DNA of 64,000 nt from assembly GCA_013396525.1 (NCBI GenBank), contig VWYX01000927.1, positions 193,085-257,084 of the forward strand, given 5' to 3'. Shown here in pieces: positions 1-12,402 of this stretch. Numbering within the stretch: position 1 is the first letter of the stretch; each line of letters opens with the position of its first letter. Position numbers and translations under genes: made by a program. The notes under the pieces were generated by a model. The model did no database searches. It was not told the DNA's origin and saw only the letters and a list, made by a program, of their open reading frames with translations. The DNA is from Chaetorhynchus papuensis (taxonomy: Eukaryota; Chordata; Aves; Passeriformes; Rhipiduridae).

Positions 1-3000
1 CAGTAGTTTAGTATCTTCTATGTCCTCTGCTGGGTGAATGTATGCTGCCCTGGCAAGAGAATGGGATTTTATGATCTAGTAATGGGCCTTTTCCATCTCT
101 AATTACTACCTCACAGGGGCACCGTGAAGATTATTTAGTTAATGTTTGCACAGCTTTCTGACCATGTAAAGTACTGTTAAAGTGCTAAGCATTACTATTA
201 TCATCCAATTATACAATCAATCCAAATTTGAGTAGCACTAAAGTAAGTTCCAGTTCCAATTATGCTAATGAAACTGCAAAGGGACTGTACATCCAGAAGT
301 TCCTACCATACCCAGTGCTGCTGCAGTACCTCTGAGAATCCTCATTACAGTGACTTTCCCCAGCATACATTAAACACATATTTACCTGACTGGGAACTTC
401 AGGTATGTGCCTGAATGGGAACAATGTTAACCAGTACAGCACTGGCAGACAGATAGCGAGTGCCAAGACGTTCAACTGATGATATTTATGCTGGGGGCTG
501 CAATACCAAAGCATATATTCCAAATGAACACACAGTCCAGGCTAATTAATCTCCTGTTTTGACTGGTAGTGCCCTCACTGGAGAATCAGCAGAGCCCTGG
601 GGCAGAGTTCAGGTGGGGGGAATGGCTTGCCTCTGTTTTGGAATTTAAACAGTATTGAAGGGATGGACAAGATTTGCCATCTGCCTTTCACTGTCAGTTG
701 TGGAAGTTCGTCAGGTAAAAGAATGGAGGGAGAAGTTAAATCTCTGTGCAGAACTGGGCTCCAGCATCATTGAAGTATGCCAAATATCTGCAAGCAGACC
801 AATAGAGAGCAGGACTGTTTTGTGCCCTTCATTTCTGTGCTTCAGGGCCCCTACCTAAAAGCTAATTCCACTACAGCTAAGAATTGGTGTACAAAAATAA
901 AAAAAAAAAACCACCAAACCATAATCCTTGTCCAATCAGCTATTTCAGTAGAAGCTTCTCTCCTCAACAAAAGCCCTAGGAAGAGGGAGCTTTCCCCTCT
1001 CTAACATCAATTACACATCATGGAAATATGAGCTCTTTCAACTTGCCCCTTTACTATTTTAACTGGTCATCGAAGATCAGGATAGGATAGGTCTTCATGT
1101 TAGTTTGGAAAAGACTTTTGGGATTTATTGATGGTTCCCCCTCTCCTGTGCATTTCTTTATAGCATAGCTGGTGGCCTGCGTCCTGGGATTGTTATCCCT
1201 ACCCAACAGATTTCCTGACTCAGCAGGCATCTGGCACATTGGATACTGCTTTTGACTTCTCCTGATGCTTTCCTTTGGTTTGTATAGCTGTAGATTACAT
1301 CCTTGACTAAGGAGTTTACATGTGTTAGAGGGTCCTGGGACAATAAATGCAGTGCATACTCCAGGAATTCTGCAGAGGTAGGAGCCTGCTACACAACTGC
1401 GGGAAGTGTTGCCCTCCAGGAAGGGTTTTAGTCCCGGGTTTGCAATAACACTGTTAATACACAAGCAAACAAGCTGCTGAGCTGTTTGTGTCTTCCCTCC
1501 AGCTGTTATTTTCTACCTCCCTTTAACAGTCTCTTTCCACTTACAGACACTCCTTTTCACATCCCTGCAAACTTTCTCCTGTAACACATTTAAAAAAAAA
1601 GAAAATGGGGGAAATGATGTGTTCAAACCATCATCTCACTGCTCAACTTGTGTGTCCCACAGTCTTCTTTGCACCCAAAGAGGATCCTGGGCTGCAAACA
1701 GTTTAAGTTTCTGTAAGAAAACCAAGTGCAACTGTTCCATCTGCACTCTTTTACACTCTTCCTTACAGAAGGAAGAGAAGGAAGGTGTGACTGAGGCTAT
1801 GATCAGCTGTGACAGCCTCACAGCAAACCAGCAGTCACTAATTCTGAAACATAGCCCTCAGTTATCCATCCAAAAATATATGTGTCACCTTAAGTCTCTC
1901 AGTACAGCTGTACTACAAAAGCAGATTTATTTTATTTTTATCTGAATTTTTATCTGAATCTGTAAGAGACTTTAAAGCATAATTCATACTTGAGGAATCT
2001 TAGACTACGTAGTTCTGCCTTTATGTGTATTTTTAACACATTAAAATCTCAATTTATTAAACTCTTAGAAGTTAAACCTGCTTCCCATATACATAATCCT
2101 AGCAATCCTGGGAAGGCAGTAGAAGTAAAAAGGAAAACATAAATAAAGGGATTACATTTTCATCATAAAAACCTGCTTCTTCAAAACATAACTATTCAAG
2201 AGCACAAAATACTACAACCTATTACGTAACAACTTCAAAAAGCAATACCAGATAATGCTGCGTCAAGACAGAGAAAATTGAGCCTGAGCAAAACCTTTGG
2301 GTATTTGGGTATGGATATGAAGATACATATATCCTGAAAAGAGTGTGTAATGAATGCATTATCTTCAAATATTGGGTCCCAATTATGATGCTGTGTAAAC
2401 AAAGAGATATTTTGTCAGTGGAGTGAAATAGAAAGAAACCTCTTGGAACCATTGTGATAGGTATGAGGGTGACTCAATTTTATTTCTGGATGATTACAGT
2501 TAAGGCTGTTAATTATTTTGTTTATATACAAATGTCAGTAACTGACCAAAAGAATCCTTTCCAAAACCCAGTTGTCCTTAGGATATGAAAATTCTCACAC
2601 CTTTAAACCTGCAACAAAGCTTCCACCAACAGACAAAAAATAAGAAATTATATGGCTATTATTTCATTAAACTGTATGTGCTTGAGCATTATTATGGAAA
2701 AGAAATCTTTCAGCAAATTATTCAGAATCTTACAGAAATTTCTAGCAAGTGCCCTGCAACATGGATTATCAAAGGTTTTCTTGTGCAGTATGAAAGTTTT
2801 TGAGCATGATGTAAATTACTGTGCCATCACAACAAAAATACTGTGTACATAATTATATTCCTTAATTGAATATAAATATGTAATAATATGATTAGAGAAT
2901 CAAATCATTTATTTTGTGATGGCACTAGATTGTCCCAAGAACTTATTTCCTACATGTGATTTTCCTTGAAGAAAAACAAGGGACATATTCCATCTGTACA

Positions 3001-3357
3001 TTTTTCTTTATATTTCTACAATATTTTGGTGTGATTTAAGTACTTTTTCTTTTAACTTATGTGTGTATGTGTTTATATATTTGTATCTATTTTGGTTTGG
3101 TTTTGGGGAGAGATTACCTTTGTTCTGGTTTACTTTTTCAATTTTAAAACAAAAACCAGATACGCGGTTTTCTTTTATGACCTGATGTAACAATGCAAAT
3201 TTTCAGATGAAAAAATATAATACAGATTTCTATTACAGCAATTAATAATAACAACAACAGTTACAGATTCTGCACGACTCCCAACTAGAAAGGTCATAGC
3301 CACCTCTGTGAAACACTGGTTTCATCCCAGATAAAGTGAAAATGGTGTTTTATCTTT
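1..3357. other. Unassigned AT-rich non-coding stretch
   Basis: No known gene or interspersed repeat is recognised here. The longest open frame (1054-1464, minus, 136 codons) resembles no family I know and has no supporting signals, so I treat it as chance. Simple sequence includes an A12 run at 899-910, a 12-bp tandem duplication at 1934-1957, a TTTGG-type repeat at 3091-3108 and an AAT/AAC-type tract at 3241-3260. Confidence 0.6.
1934..1957. repeat. Tandem duplication, 12-bp unit
   Basis: The unit ATTTTTATCTGA occurs twice head to tail and is followed by a partial third copy (ATCTG). This looks like a small slippage duplication in AT-rich DNA. Confidence 0.85.
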
Positions 3358-3767
3358 TGATGGGTTGACCTTGGTTGCCAGCCAGAAGCCCACCCAGCCA
3401 CTACCTCCCCCACCTCAAGAGGTCAGGGAGGGGAATAAGATGAAAACCACCTGGGTGAGCCTCACCCCAAGCACGTCTCTGCTCACCTTGTTATCACCAC
3501 AGGTTACACCAAGGCCCTTCATGGCAGGAATGGAGCCATGGCCAGTCCTGCTCCTCAGCACTCATTTCTTCTGCTCCACCATGGTCATTCCAGGGGGATC
3601 CCTGTTCAGACTCCTGTCTCTCACACCGTTGCCCTCACCCTTCACTGCCAGGCAGGTTCCGTCCTTCCTTACACAGACTGCTCCTGAGGTGCTGCTGTTG
3701 GCTGAGGGGCTCGACTGTGCCCTGCAGTGGGTGTGTCTTAGTTTCTAGCACAAGAAATTCTACAACA
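3358..3767 (-). mobile_element. Probable degraded LTR (endogenous retrovirus), GC-richer block
   Basis: The block starts TGATGGGTTGACCTTGGTTG. This resembles the outer end of the LTR at 9403-10166 (TGTGGTGGGTTGAGCTTGGC), and CCCACCCAGCC follows as in related avian LTRs. A plausible opposite end is ACAACA at 3762-3767, which would give a 410-bp TG...CA unit. The interior is C/T-rich and clearly more GC-rich than its flanks, but I cannot align it with confidence to any LTR body I remember. Strand is inferred only from the related LTR. A 127-codon plus-strand open frame (3365-3748) runs through it and is probably a by-product of base composition. It could instead be an unrelated GC-rich repeat. 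Confidence 0.4.
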
Positions 3768-3842
3768 TTGGCTTTCCTCTTATTATGAATTAGAGACCCT
3801 GCCGCAGCTGTGGGAAAAGCACAATTACAGCTCCTACCTTAT

Positions 3843-4410
3843 TAGAATCACAAAAACATAAAATAGCCTGAGTTGGAATGGACCACGAGGATCATCAAAC
3901 TCCTTGCTTTGTGTGGAACAGCCACAAAATCCCACCATGTGCCTGAGAGTGTTGTCCAAACACTTCTTGAACTCTGTCACGTTTGGTGCTGTGACCACTT
4001 CCCTGCAGAGCCTCTTCCAGTGCCCAAACACCCTCTGGGGGAAGAATCGTTTCCTGGTACCCAAACTAAACCTCTCCTGACACAACTTCAGGCCATTTCC
4101 TCGGGTCCTGTAATTGGTCAAGGGATTAAAGAGATCAGCACCTGCCCCTGCTGTACCCCTCAGGAGGAGGTTTTAATTGCAGTGAGGTTTCCCCTCAGTC
4201 TCCTCTTCTCCAGGGTGAACAGACCAAGTGCCCTCAGCTGCTCCTCATACAGTTTCCCCTCCAGACTCTTCACCAGCCTCATGGCCCTCCTTTGGACAGT
4301 CTCTAACATCTTTATATCTTTCCTAAATGGTGGTGCCCAAAACTGCACACAAGACTTGAGATGAGGCCACACCAGCACAAAGTAGAGCGAGACAATCCCC
4401 TCTCTCATTA
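3843..4410 (-). mobile_element. CR1 LINE fragment, 5'-truncated, songbird CR1-J-like
   Basis: Read on the minus strand, this is the 3' part of a chicken-repeat-1 non-LTR retrotransposon. It has the last part of ORF2 (4160-4408) followed by the 3' UTR. Plus-strand landmarks are the 3'-terminal stretch with CCTGAGTTGGAATGGACC, then CTAAACCTCTCCTGACACAA, CTCAGTCTCCTCTTCTCCAG and CTTTGGACAGTCTCTAACA. These are diagnostic of avian CR1, closest to the CR1-J group as I recall it. About 570 bp remain of a roughly 4.5-kb element, the usual 5' truncation. The insertion is old and immobile. Its 3' end lies about 75 bp from the LTR-like block at 3358-3767. Confidence 0.93.
4160..4408 (-). pseudogene. Remnant of CR1 ORF2 (reverse transcriptase C-terminus)
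   Basis: An 82-codon minus-strand frame encodes the very C-terminal part of the CR1 ORF2 protein. The recognisable stretches are PHLKSCVQFWAPPFRKDI, LETVQRRA and LGLFTLEKRRLRG, which follow the reverse-transcriptase domain in CR1 and related LINEs. No endonuclease domain or catalytic reverse-transcriptase motif is present, because the copy is 5'-truncated. The methionine at its start is internal to the original protein, not a true start. It is non-functional. The frame has survived without internal stops, which can happen by chance over this length in a moderately diverged copy. Confidence 0.9.
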
Positions 4411-7400
4411 GGCACTAAAAAATTCAAAGTACATTTTTTATTTTCTGCTCTGTCAGCTGATCTCTTCTTCTCCAGATAATTCAGCCCATTCCTGTGTCAG
4501 TGGAGAAATTGTGAGAGTATTCCCCATGACAGAAGTCCCAGGACCCTGCTCTGCCACCACAACAGACATCTTAGATACACCAGGTACCTCCTTGACCTCT
4601 GTCAGGCCAAACCAGACGGTTCTCAAAAATAGCCGTTAGAAAGGATCATTGCATTCCCCCTGTCCCTGGCCACTGGAGATGATTTTGCAGGGGCAAAGCC
4701 TTCCTGCTGAGCCAGCTCAGTGGTGGCTGGCCAAATGAGGGGCACCACAGGGAAGATTATGCAACTTGGGGCTATGCCACTGCGTCTGTGTGTTTGACTA
4801 GAGGGGAATCTTATGTTCTCACACACAACAAATCCAATCTCCAGCTGAGATGGCTGCGATTTCAATCCACACTTGCTCTTGCAGATCCAAACCCTCAAGA
4901 TAAATATTCAGAAAAGTGGTGTATTATATTATATTATCAGGCTTCTAAACCTCCTTCTGTGATGGAAGTTATGCATAAGAGAATCTCTCTGTATACAGAT
5001 TATGCATGTGTGGGAGGAGAAAAACACAGTTCAGAGCAAAATTTCTGACCAATCTGTCCTTTCTTTATCCAACTTCTCAATTTTCTTTTCCTGATTCTTG
5101 ACACACTTTACAACTCTCCTCACATTACAACTATAGCTCAGGGTGGACAGTATCAGCCAACAGTACTGGCAAGCAGAGTGCTCTGAGGCAATGTAAATCT
5201 ACAGAAACAGCTTTGTCCCAGGGCAGATATTAGGAATAAACTGAAAAGTCTGGGGATGCAACAGAAAAGAGGAAAGAACATTGCTGGGCCTGGAAAAATT
5301 TATCATCTTGAATATGTTAGGTCTAGTGCCACGATTTCTGCTGTCTGTCGTTTATTGCCCCCCAGCTCTGCCAAAATCTGATGAAAAATACTGGTTGAAG
5401 GAGTTACATTTTCCTCAGTTGTTTATTTTCTTTCTGGCTTCACAAAGATTTTGTCTTCTGGTTTGGGAAGCTCTGTGGTGTCTTTTAAAAGTCCACTATA
5501 TAAAAAGATTTCTGACAATTTTTCATATACTCTCCAGATAAAAAATGAGGTTGGTTCCACGTTTCACGTTTTGATTTCTTTCAAATAAACTTAAAAAGAA
5601 TGGTCTTTCTCTCATTAACTAAAGAGATTTCTCCATAATCCAATCTCAATTAATTCATACAACTTTGTGAAGATTTCCTGTTATCACCTTCTTTTAATAC
5701 TCACAAATCTATCTTAGTTTTAGACAACTTGTTCTCTAACAAATTTTGAGATAGCAGTCAGTCCCAATCAGACGTTGTCGGAACTTATTAATCACTGCAA
5801 AGTCACAAACAATGGACTGATTGATCAACACTTTTTTCTTTTGTAAACAAAATGGCATATTTTCTACTTTTGTCTTTTATGTTCAACTAAGCAATTATAG
5901 TGGGTTAAAGAAAGAAATCTAAAAGTATTATTCTAACAAAACAGTGTTTGAAATAAGTTTCTCCAAGCACCTTGCAAATTTATGAAAGATTTTCTTTCTC
6001 TTTCATTTTGCAGAGATCCTTCATATGTATTTTTACAGTCTGGTTACTACATAGAGTTGTAAGACACTGTGTAGTTAACCTGACTGGTCTAGAGACTTAA
6101 CAAGTGCAAAATAGACTTCAAGCTCTATATGTATACTCAGGTTTAAAAGATCCTTTGAGGCAAGACAGTGAGACCTCTTTTCAAAAAAAAGGAGATAAAT
6201 TCTTATATATTAGAGGAATTTGAGTAAATTGAAATTTGTCAAGTACTGTTTTTAAATCACCTAAGACTACCTTATACATTATTATATAAATTTTTTTTCG
6301 ATGGAATTAAGGACATTCATGGCTGAGCTAACTTTTTGGGCAGTAACATATACACATGCAACTATATGACTTCATGAAGTACTGATAAGTTGTCTCTTTC
6401 CCCAAATGCTTTGCAGAAATGGCTCAAACTCAAGTTGTGTTTTGTCTCTCCCAAAGTTTACCCTGCACTAGCCATAAATTTACATCATTTTTTGCCTCTT
6501 TGGCGAAATTGCTTTGAACCTGTGCTCGTGTCTCAAAAATCAAGAGCCCATCTTTCAATTTCCAGGCTACTATCAGGTCAAGCTAAAACCCCTTTGAAAC
6601 CTAGTTTCATTTCAAGTCATACCTAAGAAAAACACACAGTCCAGCATTTCTCAGACTTGATATTATGTCAATGAATAGAATAAAATAGTGTCATCCACAT
6701 ACTTTCAGAGAAGGGAAAGCTGAGTTCCTTGGAGGTTGTGGGTTTTTTTATCCTCTGAAATATTATAGTTACTGCTTATACTTTTTTCCCTGAATCATCA
6801 ATGATCCTTTGTTAAATAAAACCCCAAAACCACACCCAAAAGGAAAACAAGTCTCTTCCTCAAATGCTCAAGGTTATGTCAAGGAAAATGCTGACAAACT
6901 CTGACTTTTCTCTTTTGATATAATTCTGCATCATCTATTTTTTTCAGGGAAGCATGGAAGAAGAGAAAATATCTGAAAAACAAACAAACCTGGGAAAATT
7001 TATTGTAGAAAAAGAATTTTTTTCTGGTTTTTAAGTCGTTCAGAGTCAGGACAGAAAGTTCTTTTAGACACTAAGACAATTCAAGTGCCTGTTTATACAA
7101 TCAAAGTGCCACAATCATACCATGTGCTGTGGAAGAGTGCACCAGTTCAGGAAATTTTTGTGAGATGGCTCCATGACATTAACAGTCAAAAGCATGGCAA
7201 AATCTGTGAATGAGTGTTAAAAATTTTGAAAATAATGAATGCAGCATTGAAGACTTGAAAATCTGCAATAAAGGGTTAGAAAGAGTGGTAATATGGTGAA
7301 AGTGGACAGCCCTTCAGCTGCCAATCAGAAAACTTGCTTTTTTCTGAAAACTCCAGCCTACCAAAAGTACATGTTTAAGTAATCAATCTCAAATATAATA

Positions 7401-9402
7401 GTTTCTCATTTATGTAAACAACTACCAAGATAATGAAACATATAGAACTTTGCAACTTAGCAGTAAAACAGAAGGAATAAAAAGTATTAAGCTTGAGGAA
7501 TTACATTGATGGTAACAGATCCTGCCTGTTCATGGAAAAAAAAATTAAACACCAGAAGAAAATAAACATATTGGAATAAGTTCTAGGTTTAGAAAAGTGA
7601 TGGTTGCCATTCTTGCTAGAGAAATAACCTAAGGCCTCCTTCTTCAGATAGGCTTAAGCGAAAAATGTGTTAATAAAGAGGGATTCATTAAACTCACAAA
7701 AATATCAATGCATCATCTTTAGATGAGTGAGCTTCAGTTAAGTACTAATGATGGATTAAGTGGGATATACATTCATTTAAATAAAGTGATTTTACAGGGA
7801 TTCAGTAAAGAATCCTCAATTATCACTGTCTTCTGAAAATTTTCCCTACAACACACCCCAGATTTGTTTAGGGAGTCGTGGTGCTAAATGCGTTGCGTAT
7901 TCTTTTACTGGTTCCACAGTCCCAGTTTTAAGGTGCAGATGGTGAAATCAGCTATAACTGTGGTTTACTACTCGTGCTCTCTCTAGAGTTTTAAGTTCAA
8001 ATTGCACCTATAAAAAGGGGTAATTAGTCCTTTCTGGTTTATTGCTGTTAGGGGAAAGGAAGCAGTTTCAGTTAACTATCGACTAGACACCACTCCAGAT
8101 TAAATATCCTGGATTCAGTACCTTATTCTGGCTTTCAAATATCAGACTGAGAGTTCAAAGAAAGTAGGAAATGTCACCTTCCCAAACATTATAGACTATT
8201 AATTATGTCTTTGCAGTGAACTTTCTCAGCGCAATTAGTCTACAGACATGAAGATCACTCTTTATAAAAGACTATAGGCTGTAACAAGGTTAATTCCAAT
8301 TTAAACTGTGTTAATAACAAGAATGACTGCATTCAGACAGCTGAGTAATTATCTGATAAGCAAAGTATGTGTAATGAAGCAGAAAAAATTGACTAATTTT
8401 AAAACAAGCATGGGTATGCAAAAACGTATATGTTTTTCTTTCCTAGCACTTTGTTTTCCTACACTACCCTTTAACTATCTAGTTCTCGATGTAGAGGAAT
8501 TCATAAAGCAAATTACATTTAGCTATAGGTAACTGTAAGTAAATATGTAGCTGCATTTGACAGAAATTTGACAGCAGCCTTGAAATGTGTGTCTTTTGGG
8601 GTCACTAAATAAAGAACTGCACAAAAGATTTCTGTCCCTTTGCTTTGACACACGCTCTACTCATCAGTAAAGCCGGGAGCCAATTGCCCTCGTGGTGGGT
8701 GGTAACTGAGGGTGAGCAGGAGATACCAGGGTGGAATTTCATGTCACAGTTTCCCTGGTGGCAAACCTCGTTTAAAAGATTTCTGAGCACCTTTTTTTTT
8801 CCAGACCTTGCTTTTTTTGCAGTGAGTTTATCACACACTAGATAATACTCTGTAAAATGAGTAAGTGACAAGTTCCTGTGCAGAAGGTGCCACAGAGAGA
8901 GCTGTGCTGATTCAGCTGAAGGGGGTTTGTATTTCACCAGAAGGGGAAAGCTAGAAAGTGGAAAGCCTTAGTACAACATATTCAAGCATAATCAACAAGA
9001 CAGACCCAGCCCATAAGGTAAAGTATTTTAGAAACACAAGACTGGGCCTTTATCTCTCAGCAACTTTTAAGAGAAATAGAAGTAAGACTCACGGAAATGC
9101 TAATAAACAAACAGCTGAAATGTTTTGCTTTGCAAGAAACTGTAGACAGTGCTATTTTCTTATGAAGTAGAGAAAATTAGGCTGTGATTTCTTTAAATTT
9201 TTATTTGAGAACAACTTATTTTTCTGTGTTTGAATTTTTCTTGGAGAAAGAAAAAGAAGACTCTCTATTGTTCTGTGATCGAAAACCCATTTCTGACAGA
9301 AATTCAGAAAACCACTTTAAAGTGATAGTCAATTATTCTGGAACACCCAAGACAAAAATAAACTTTTCAGTGTTACTGAGCAGAATAATACTTTAAAGCC
9401 TC
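4411..9402. other. Unassigned AT-rich non-coding stretch
   Basis: About 5 kb with no recognisable gene or interspersed repeat. A short TTATA-type repeat lies at 4921-4938. Open frames of 66 to 110 codons occur on both strands (for example 8605-8937 minus), without splice signals, domains or family resemblance, and are treated as chance. Confidence 0.6.
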
Positions 9403-10166
9403 TGTGGTGGGTTGAGCTTGGCTTGACACCAGCTGTTTACTAAGACATTCTATCACTCCCTCCCCTCAAGTAGACACAGGGACAATGTGCAATGAAAAGC
9501 TCTTGGCTTGAGATAAGGACAGGAGATTACTTACGTTTTACTGCCATGGGCAAATGAATTTGACTCAGGGAAAATAATTTAATGTATTGTCAACCATCTG
9601 TAAGAGATTAGGATGAGAGAACAAAACAGCTTCTGCCCTCCCTTCCTTCTTCCCAGGTTCAACTTCACCCTTAACTCCTGAGTGGTGCAGGGGGATGGGG
9701 AATTGAGTGCCACAGTCAGTCTGTAGTGCTTCATCTCTGCTACTCTTTCCTCCTCACACTCTCCTCCTCCAGCCTGGGGTGTCCCAGGAAAACATTGTTT
9801 ATGAACTTGTCCAGTGTGAGCCCTTCCCACAGGCTGCAGTTCTTCCAGAACAGCTCCAGTGTGGGTCCTTTCCATAGAGCAGCCCTTCAGCAACAGGCTG
9901 CTCCAGTGTGGGACCCCCACATGCCACAGCTCCTGCCAGAAACCCTGCTTCTCCATGGGCCACAGCTCCTGCCAGGAGCATCCCTTACCCTCTCTTAAAC
10001 TTGTTATCACAGTGGTGCTACCTGTGCTGCTGGCCTCACCTTTGGCTGTGGCAGGTTTGACTTGGAGCTGAGTGAACCTGGATCTTTCAGGAATAGGGGC
10101 AGCTTCTGGTGCCTTCTCACAGAAGCTACTGCAGCAGCCAAAACATAGCCACATAAACCCAATACG
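9403..10166 (-). mobile_element. Solo LTR of an avian endogenous retrovirus (ERVL/ERVK-type)
   Basis: The plus strand begins TGTGGTGGGTTGAGCTTGGC and ends near CACATAAACCCAATACG. These are the two ends, in reverse, of an LTR family that is abundant in bird genomes. The sense strand is minus: on it the TG...CA ends, a degraded promoter region near 9994-10010 and a polyadenylation signal (ATTAAA at 9578-9583; the usual AATAAA beside it is mutated) come in the right order. The copy is about 760 bp, shorter than the roughly 1 kb I recall for the family, apparently because several internal repeats are missing. No internal gag/pol/env sequence flanks it, so it is a solo LTR. I see no clear target-site duplication. 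A 263-codon minus-strand frame (9579-10370) overlaps it and is an artefact of the repeat composition. Confidence 0.85.
9811..9979. repeat. Tandem repeats inside the LTR (about 45-bp and 36-bp periods)
   Basis: CCAGTGTG recurs at 9811, 9856 and 9903, spaced 45 and 47 bp apart. The 15-mer CCACAGCTCCTGCCA recurs at 9924 and 9960, 36 bp apart. Tandem units of this kind are a known feature of this LTR family, and copy number varies between insertions. This copy appears contracted. Confidence 0.85.
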
Positions 10167-10366
10167 GTCTCTACTAAGAACGTCTGTGGAAAGAAAAAGA
10201 TCTGAAAAGCAAAATCCACAGATTTTATCATAAATAGGGATATTTATCTCACATTCAGACAGTTGCATTTGTTTGTATTTCCAGATATTTAACTGGAATT
10301 GAAAAAATACATACAATGAAATTATGAAATATGATCCATCAGACAAATACTCGCTAAGTCTTTCAT

Positions 10367-10402
10367 GCATATATATATTTTTTTTTTTATATATATATAT
10401 AA
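10367..10402. repeat. Compound AT / poly-T / AT microsatellite
   Basis: AT dinucleotides, then a run of T, then a second AT block. The tract is likely polymorphic and lies about 200 bp beyond the LTR end. Confidence 0.9.
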
Positions 10403-11660
10403 AACCTATGATGTATCATTTTTATTAATGATGGTCAGACTGACCCTGGAGTATGGTCACGAGGTGTTCCCAAATTTTGTAATTCTACTTTTGTGATACA
10501 AATAAAATTTAGAAAGGCTGTTCATTTTCACAGCAGTATATTTACTGTCCTAACAGTATGCATTGATCCTGCATGGACACAAAGGTGTATTTCTACTGCA
10601 TTGGTCCAACCCTGACAGAGTTTTGACGTCAACAAAGTGTCACAGACCACGACCATTTGGCACAATTTAGGATTCAGGACATAAAAGTGAGATTGGTGTC
10701 ACTACAAACAGCCGTTTGCATGAAGGCAGTGGAGAGACAGGACAACAAACTTCAGCAAAATTCACTAAATTAACATCTTCAAATAAAACTAAGGATATGA
10801 TTTAAGGTTTACCATTCCCCCTATCCCTTTTGCTCCCTTACACTAAGCTTTAAATTTTTTTCCTGTGATTTTCCAACTTGCCTTCCTTCCCTTTGAATCT
10901 TCTAGCCTTTCATTTATAAATCTCAATTCCTTATCAAGTTCTCTCTTCTACATGATAAGTCAGCATGTTCCTTATCTGATCATCACTAAAGCATTTGCAT
11001 TCAAATGGCTTTCCTGACCAAAGACAGTCAGAGGCCATGGTTACCTCTCATTTGAAACAATTTTTCCAGGTTCACTACTTCTTGTCTTTCAAGAAACTGG
11101 GTACCTGATATACTGATAGTTAATACTTCTACTAATGATAATAACAACAACATAAGAAAATGCTACTTACATAGTTTGTATAAATGCACTTTTAAAATAT
11201 TTTTCACATCGATGTCTTCTAAATATCTGTGTTAGAATAAAGTAAAGTATTAGTATTTATTAATATTAGTATTAGTGTTAATGTTGAAGAGTGACTGAAG
11301 AGGGAATCTATCCAGGTAGCACAAGGTGGATGTTTACCCTGGTGAATTTCATCCTAGGTTTAATCTCACATGTCTATCTACTCTAGATTTGATTTATTTA
11401 AGATTTTATTTAAATATTCTATTTGTTTCTCTGTTTTCACCCATTATATTTTTACACACAGCATGACAATTCTGGGCATGTTTCTAGTAAATCTGAGAAT
11501 AATTACTGTGCAAGGTAATCATGACCAATTTGTATCATGCAAATGAATTGAGAAATGAGCTAAACTTTAAACTGACTGAATTTTCCAGAAGGCAGAAGTT
11601 GCTCGAGTAGTATCTGTGGGCACACAAAAGGAATAGTATTTGCATGCCAGAATCAAAAGA

Positions 11661-11680
11661 TTTTTTTTTTTTTTTTTTTT
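11661..11680. repeat. Poly-T run (T20)
   Basis: An uninterrupted run of 20 T, followed 22 bp later by A10. No retrocopied gene body or AATAAA is evident beside it. Confidence 0.95.
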
Positions 11681-12385
11681 GCAGAGTGGAGTGGGAGAAA
11701 GAAAAAAAAAAGGAAATCAATTGCCATGGTTCACAAAAAAAAATTGTTGAATTCAGATGGTTGTTGATTAGCTTCTTTATAGATGGTGTGAGGCTTGACT
11801 TCTGTAGTGAAGCCCCAGAAGCAGCTCAGTCACTTTTCACCCATGGGACTCGTACTGTTGCCCGAGCTGGCCCAAATGTTCTCCCAGTTAATGTGGATGG
11901 AATTGTTTTCCCTCCACTGTGACAGTTCTGCTGTAGATGTTTAATCTCCCGTGGTTTAGAAGCCTCACACATACACTGTTCACCCTAAGCTTCAAAAAAT
12001 CTTGCCTCCCAGCTCTGGAACTATAGAAAGGAAACACCGCTAAGGGATAGGATTTGTGAATCTTAATAATGGATCTGCAACCTTATAATTCCTAATTAAA
12101 TAATGTGTTCCTAATCCTTAATTTTAATCCAATGTTTTGTACACAAGAGGAATGCTGATGAGCATTTCTAAGGCATTCTTGGTTGGGGCCTTTTCTCATC
12201 TGAGTGCAGGGAAATTCAAATGTATATGACCATAGATTCCTTCCCTTGCCTAACTCTTTCAGACTGCTAAGAAGTAGTTTTCCTATCTGGTAAACAATTA
12301 TTTGTTAATGCAACACCTAATTTTCATCATGACTGACCTCCTCATTCCTCAGTACAGTGGTGAGTTAGAGATCAGGGGTGTTTTT

Positions 12386-12402
12386 ATAAATAAATAAATA
12401 AA
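12386..12402. repeat. TAAA tetranucleotide repeat
   Basis: Four tandem TAAA units, a short microsatellite. Confidence 0.9.

Noticed and set aside
1054..1464. 136-codon minus-strand open frame
   Set aside because: No recognisable domain, splice signals or family resemblance; a frame of this length is not rare in 64 kb.
9579..10370. 263-codon minus-strand open frame, the longest in the window
   Set aside because: It lies mostly inside the solo LTR and is explained by its repeat composition.
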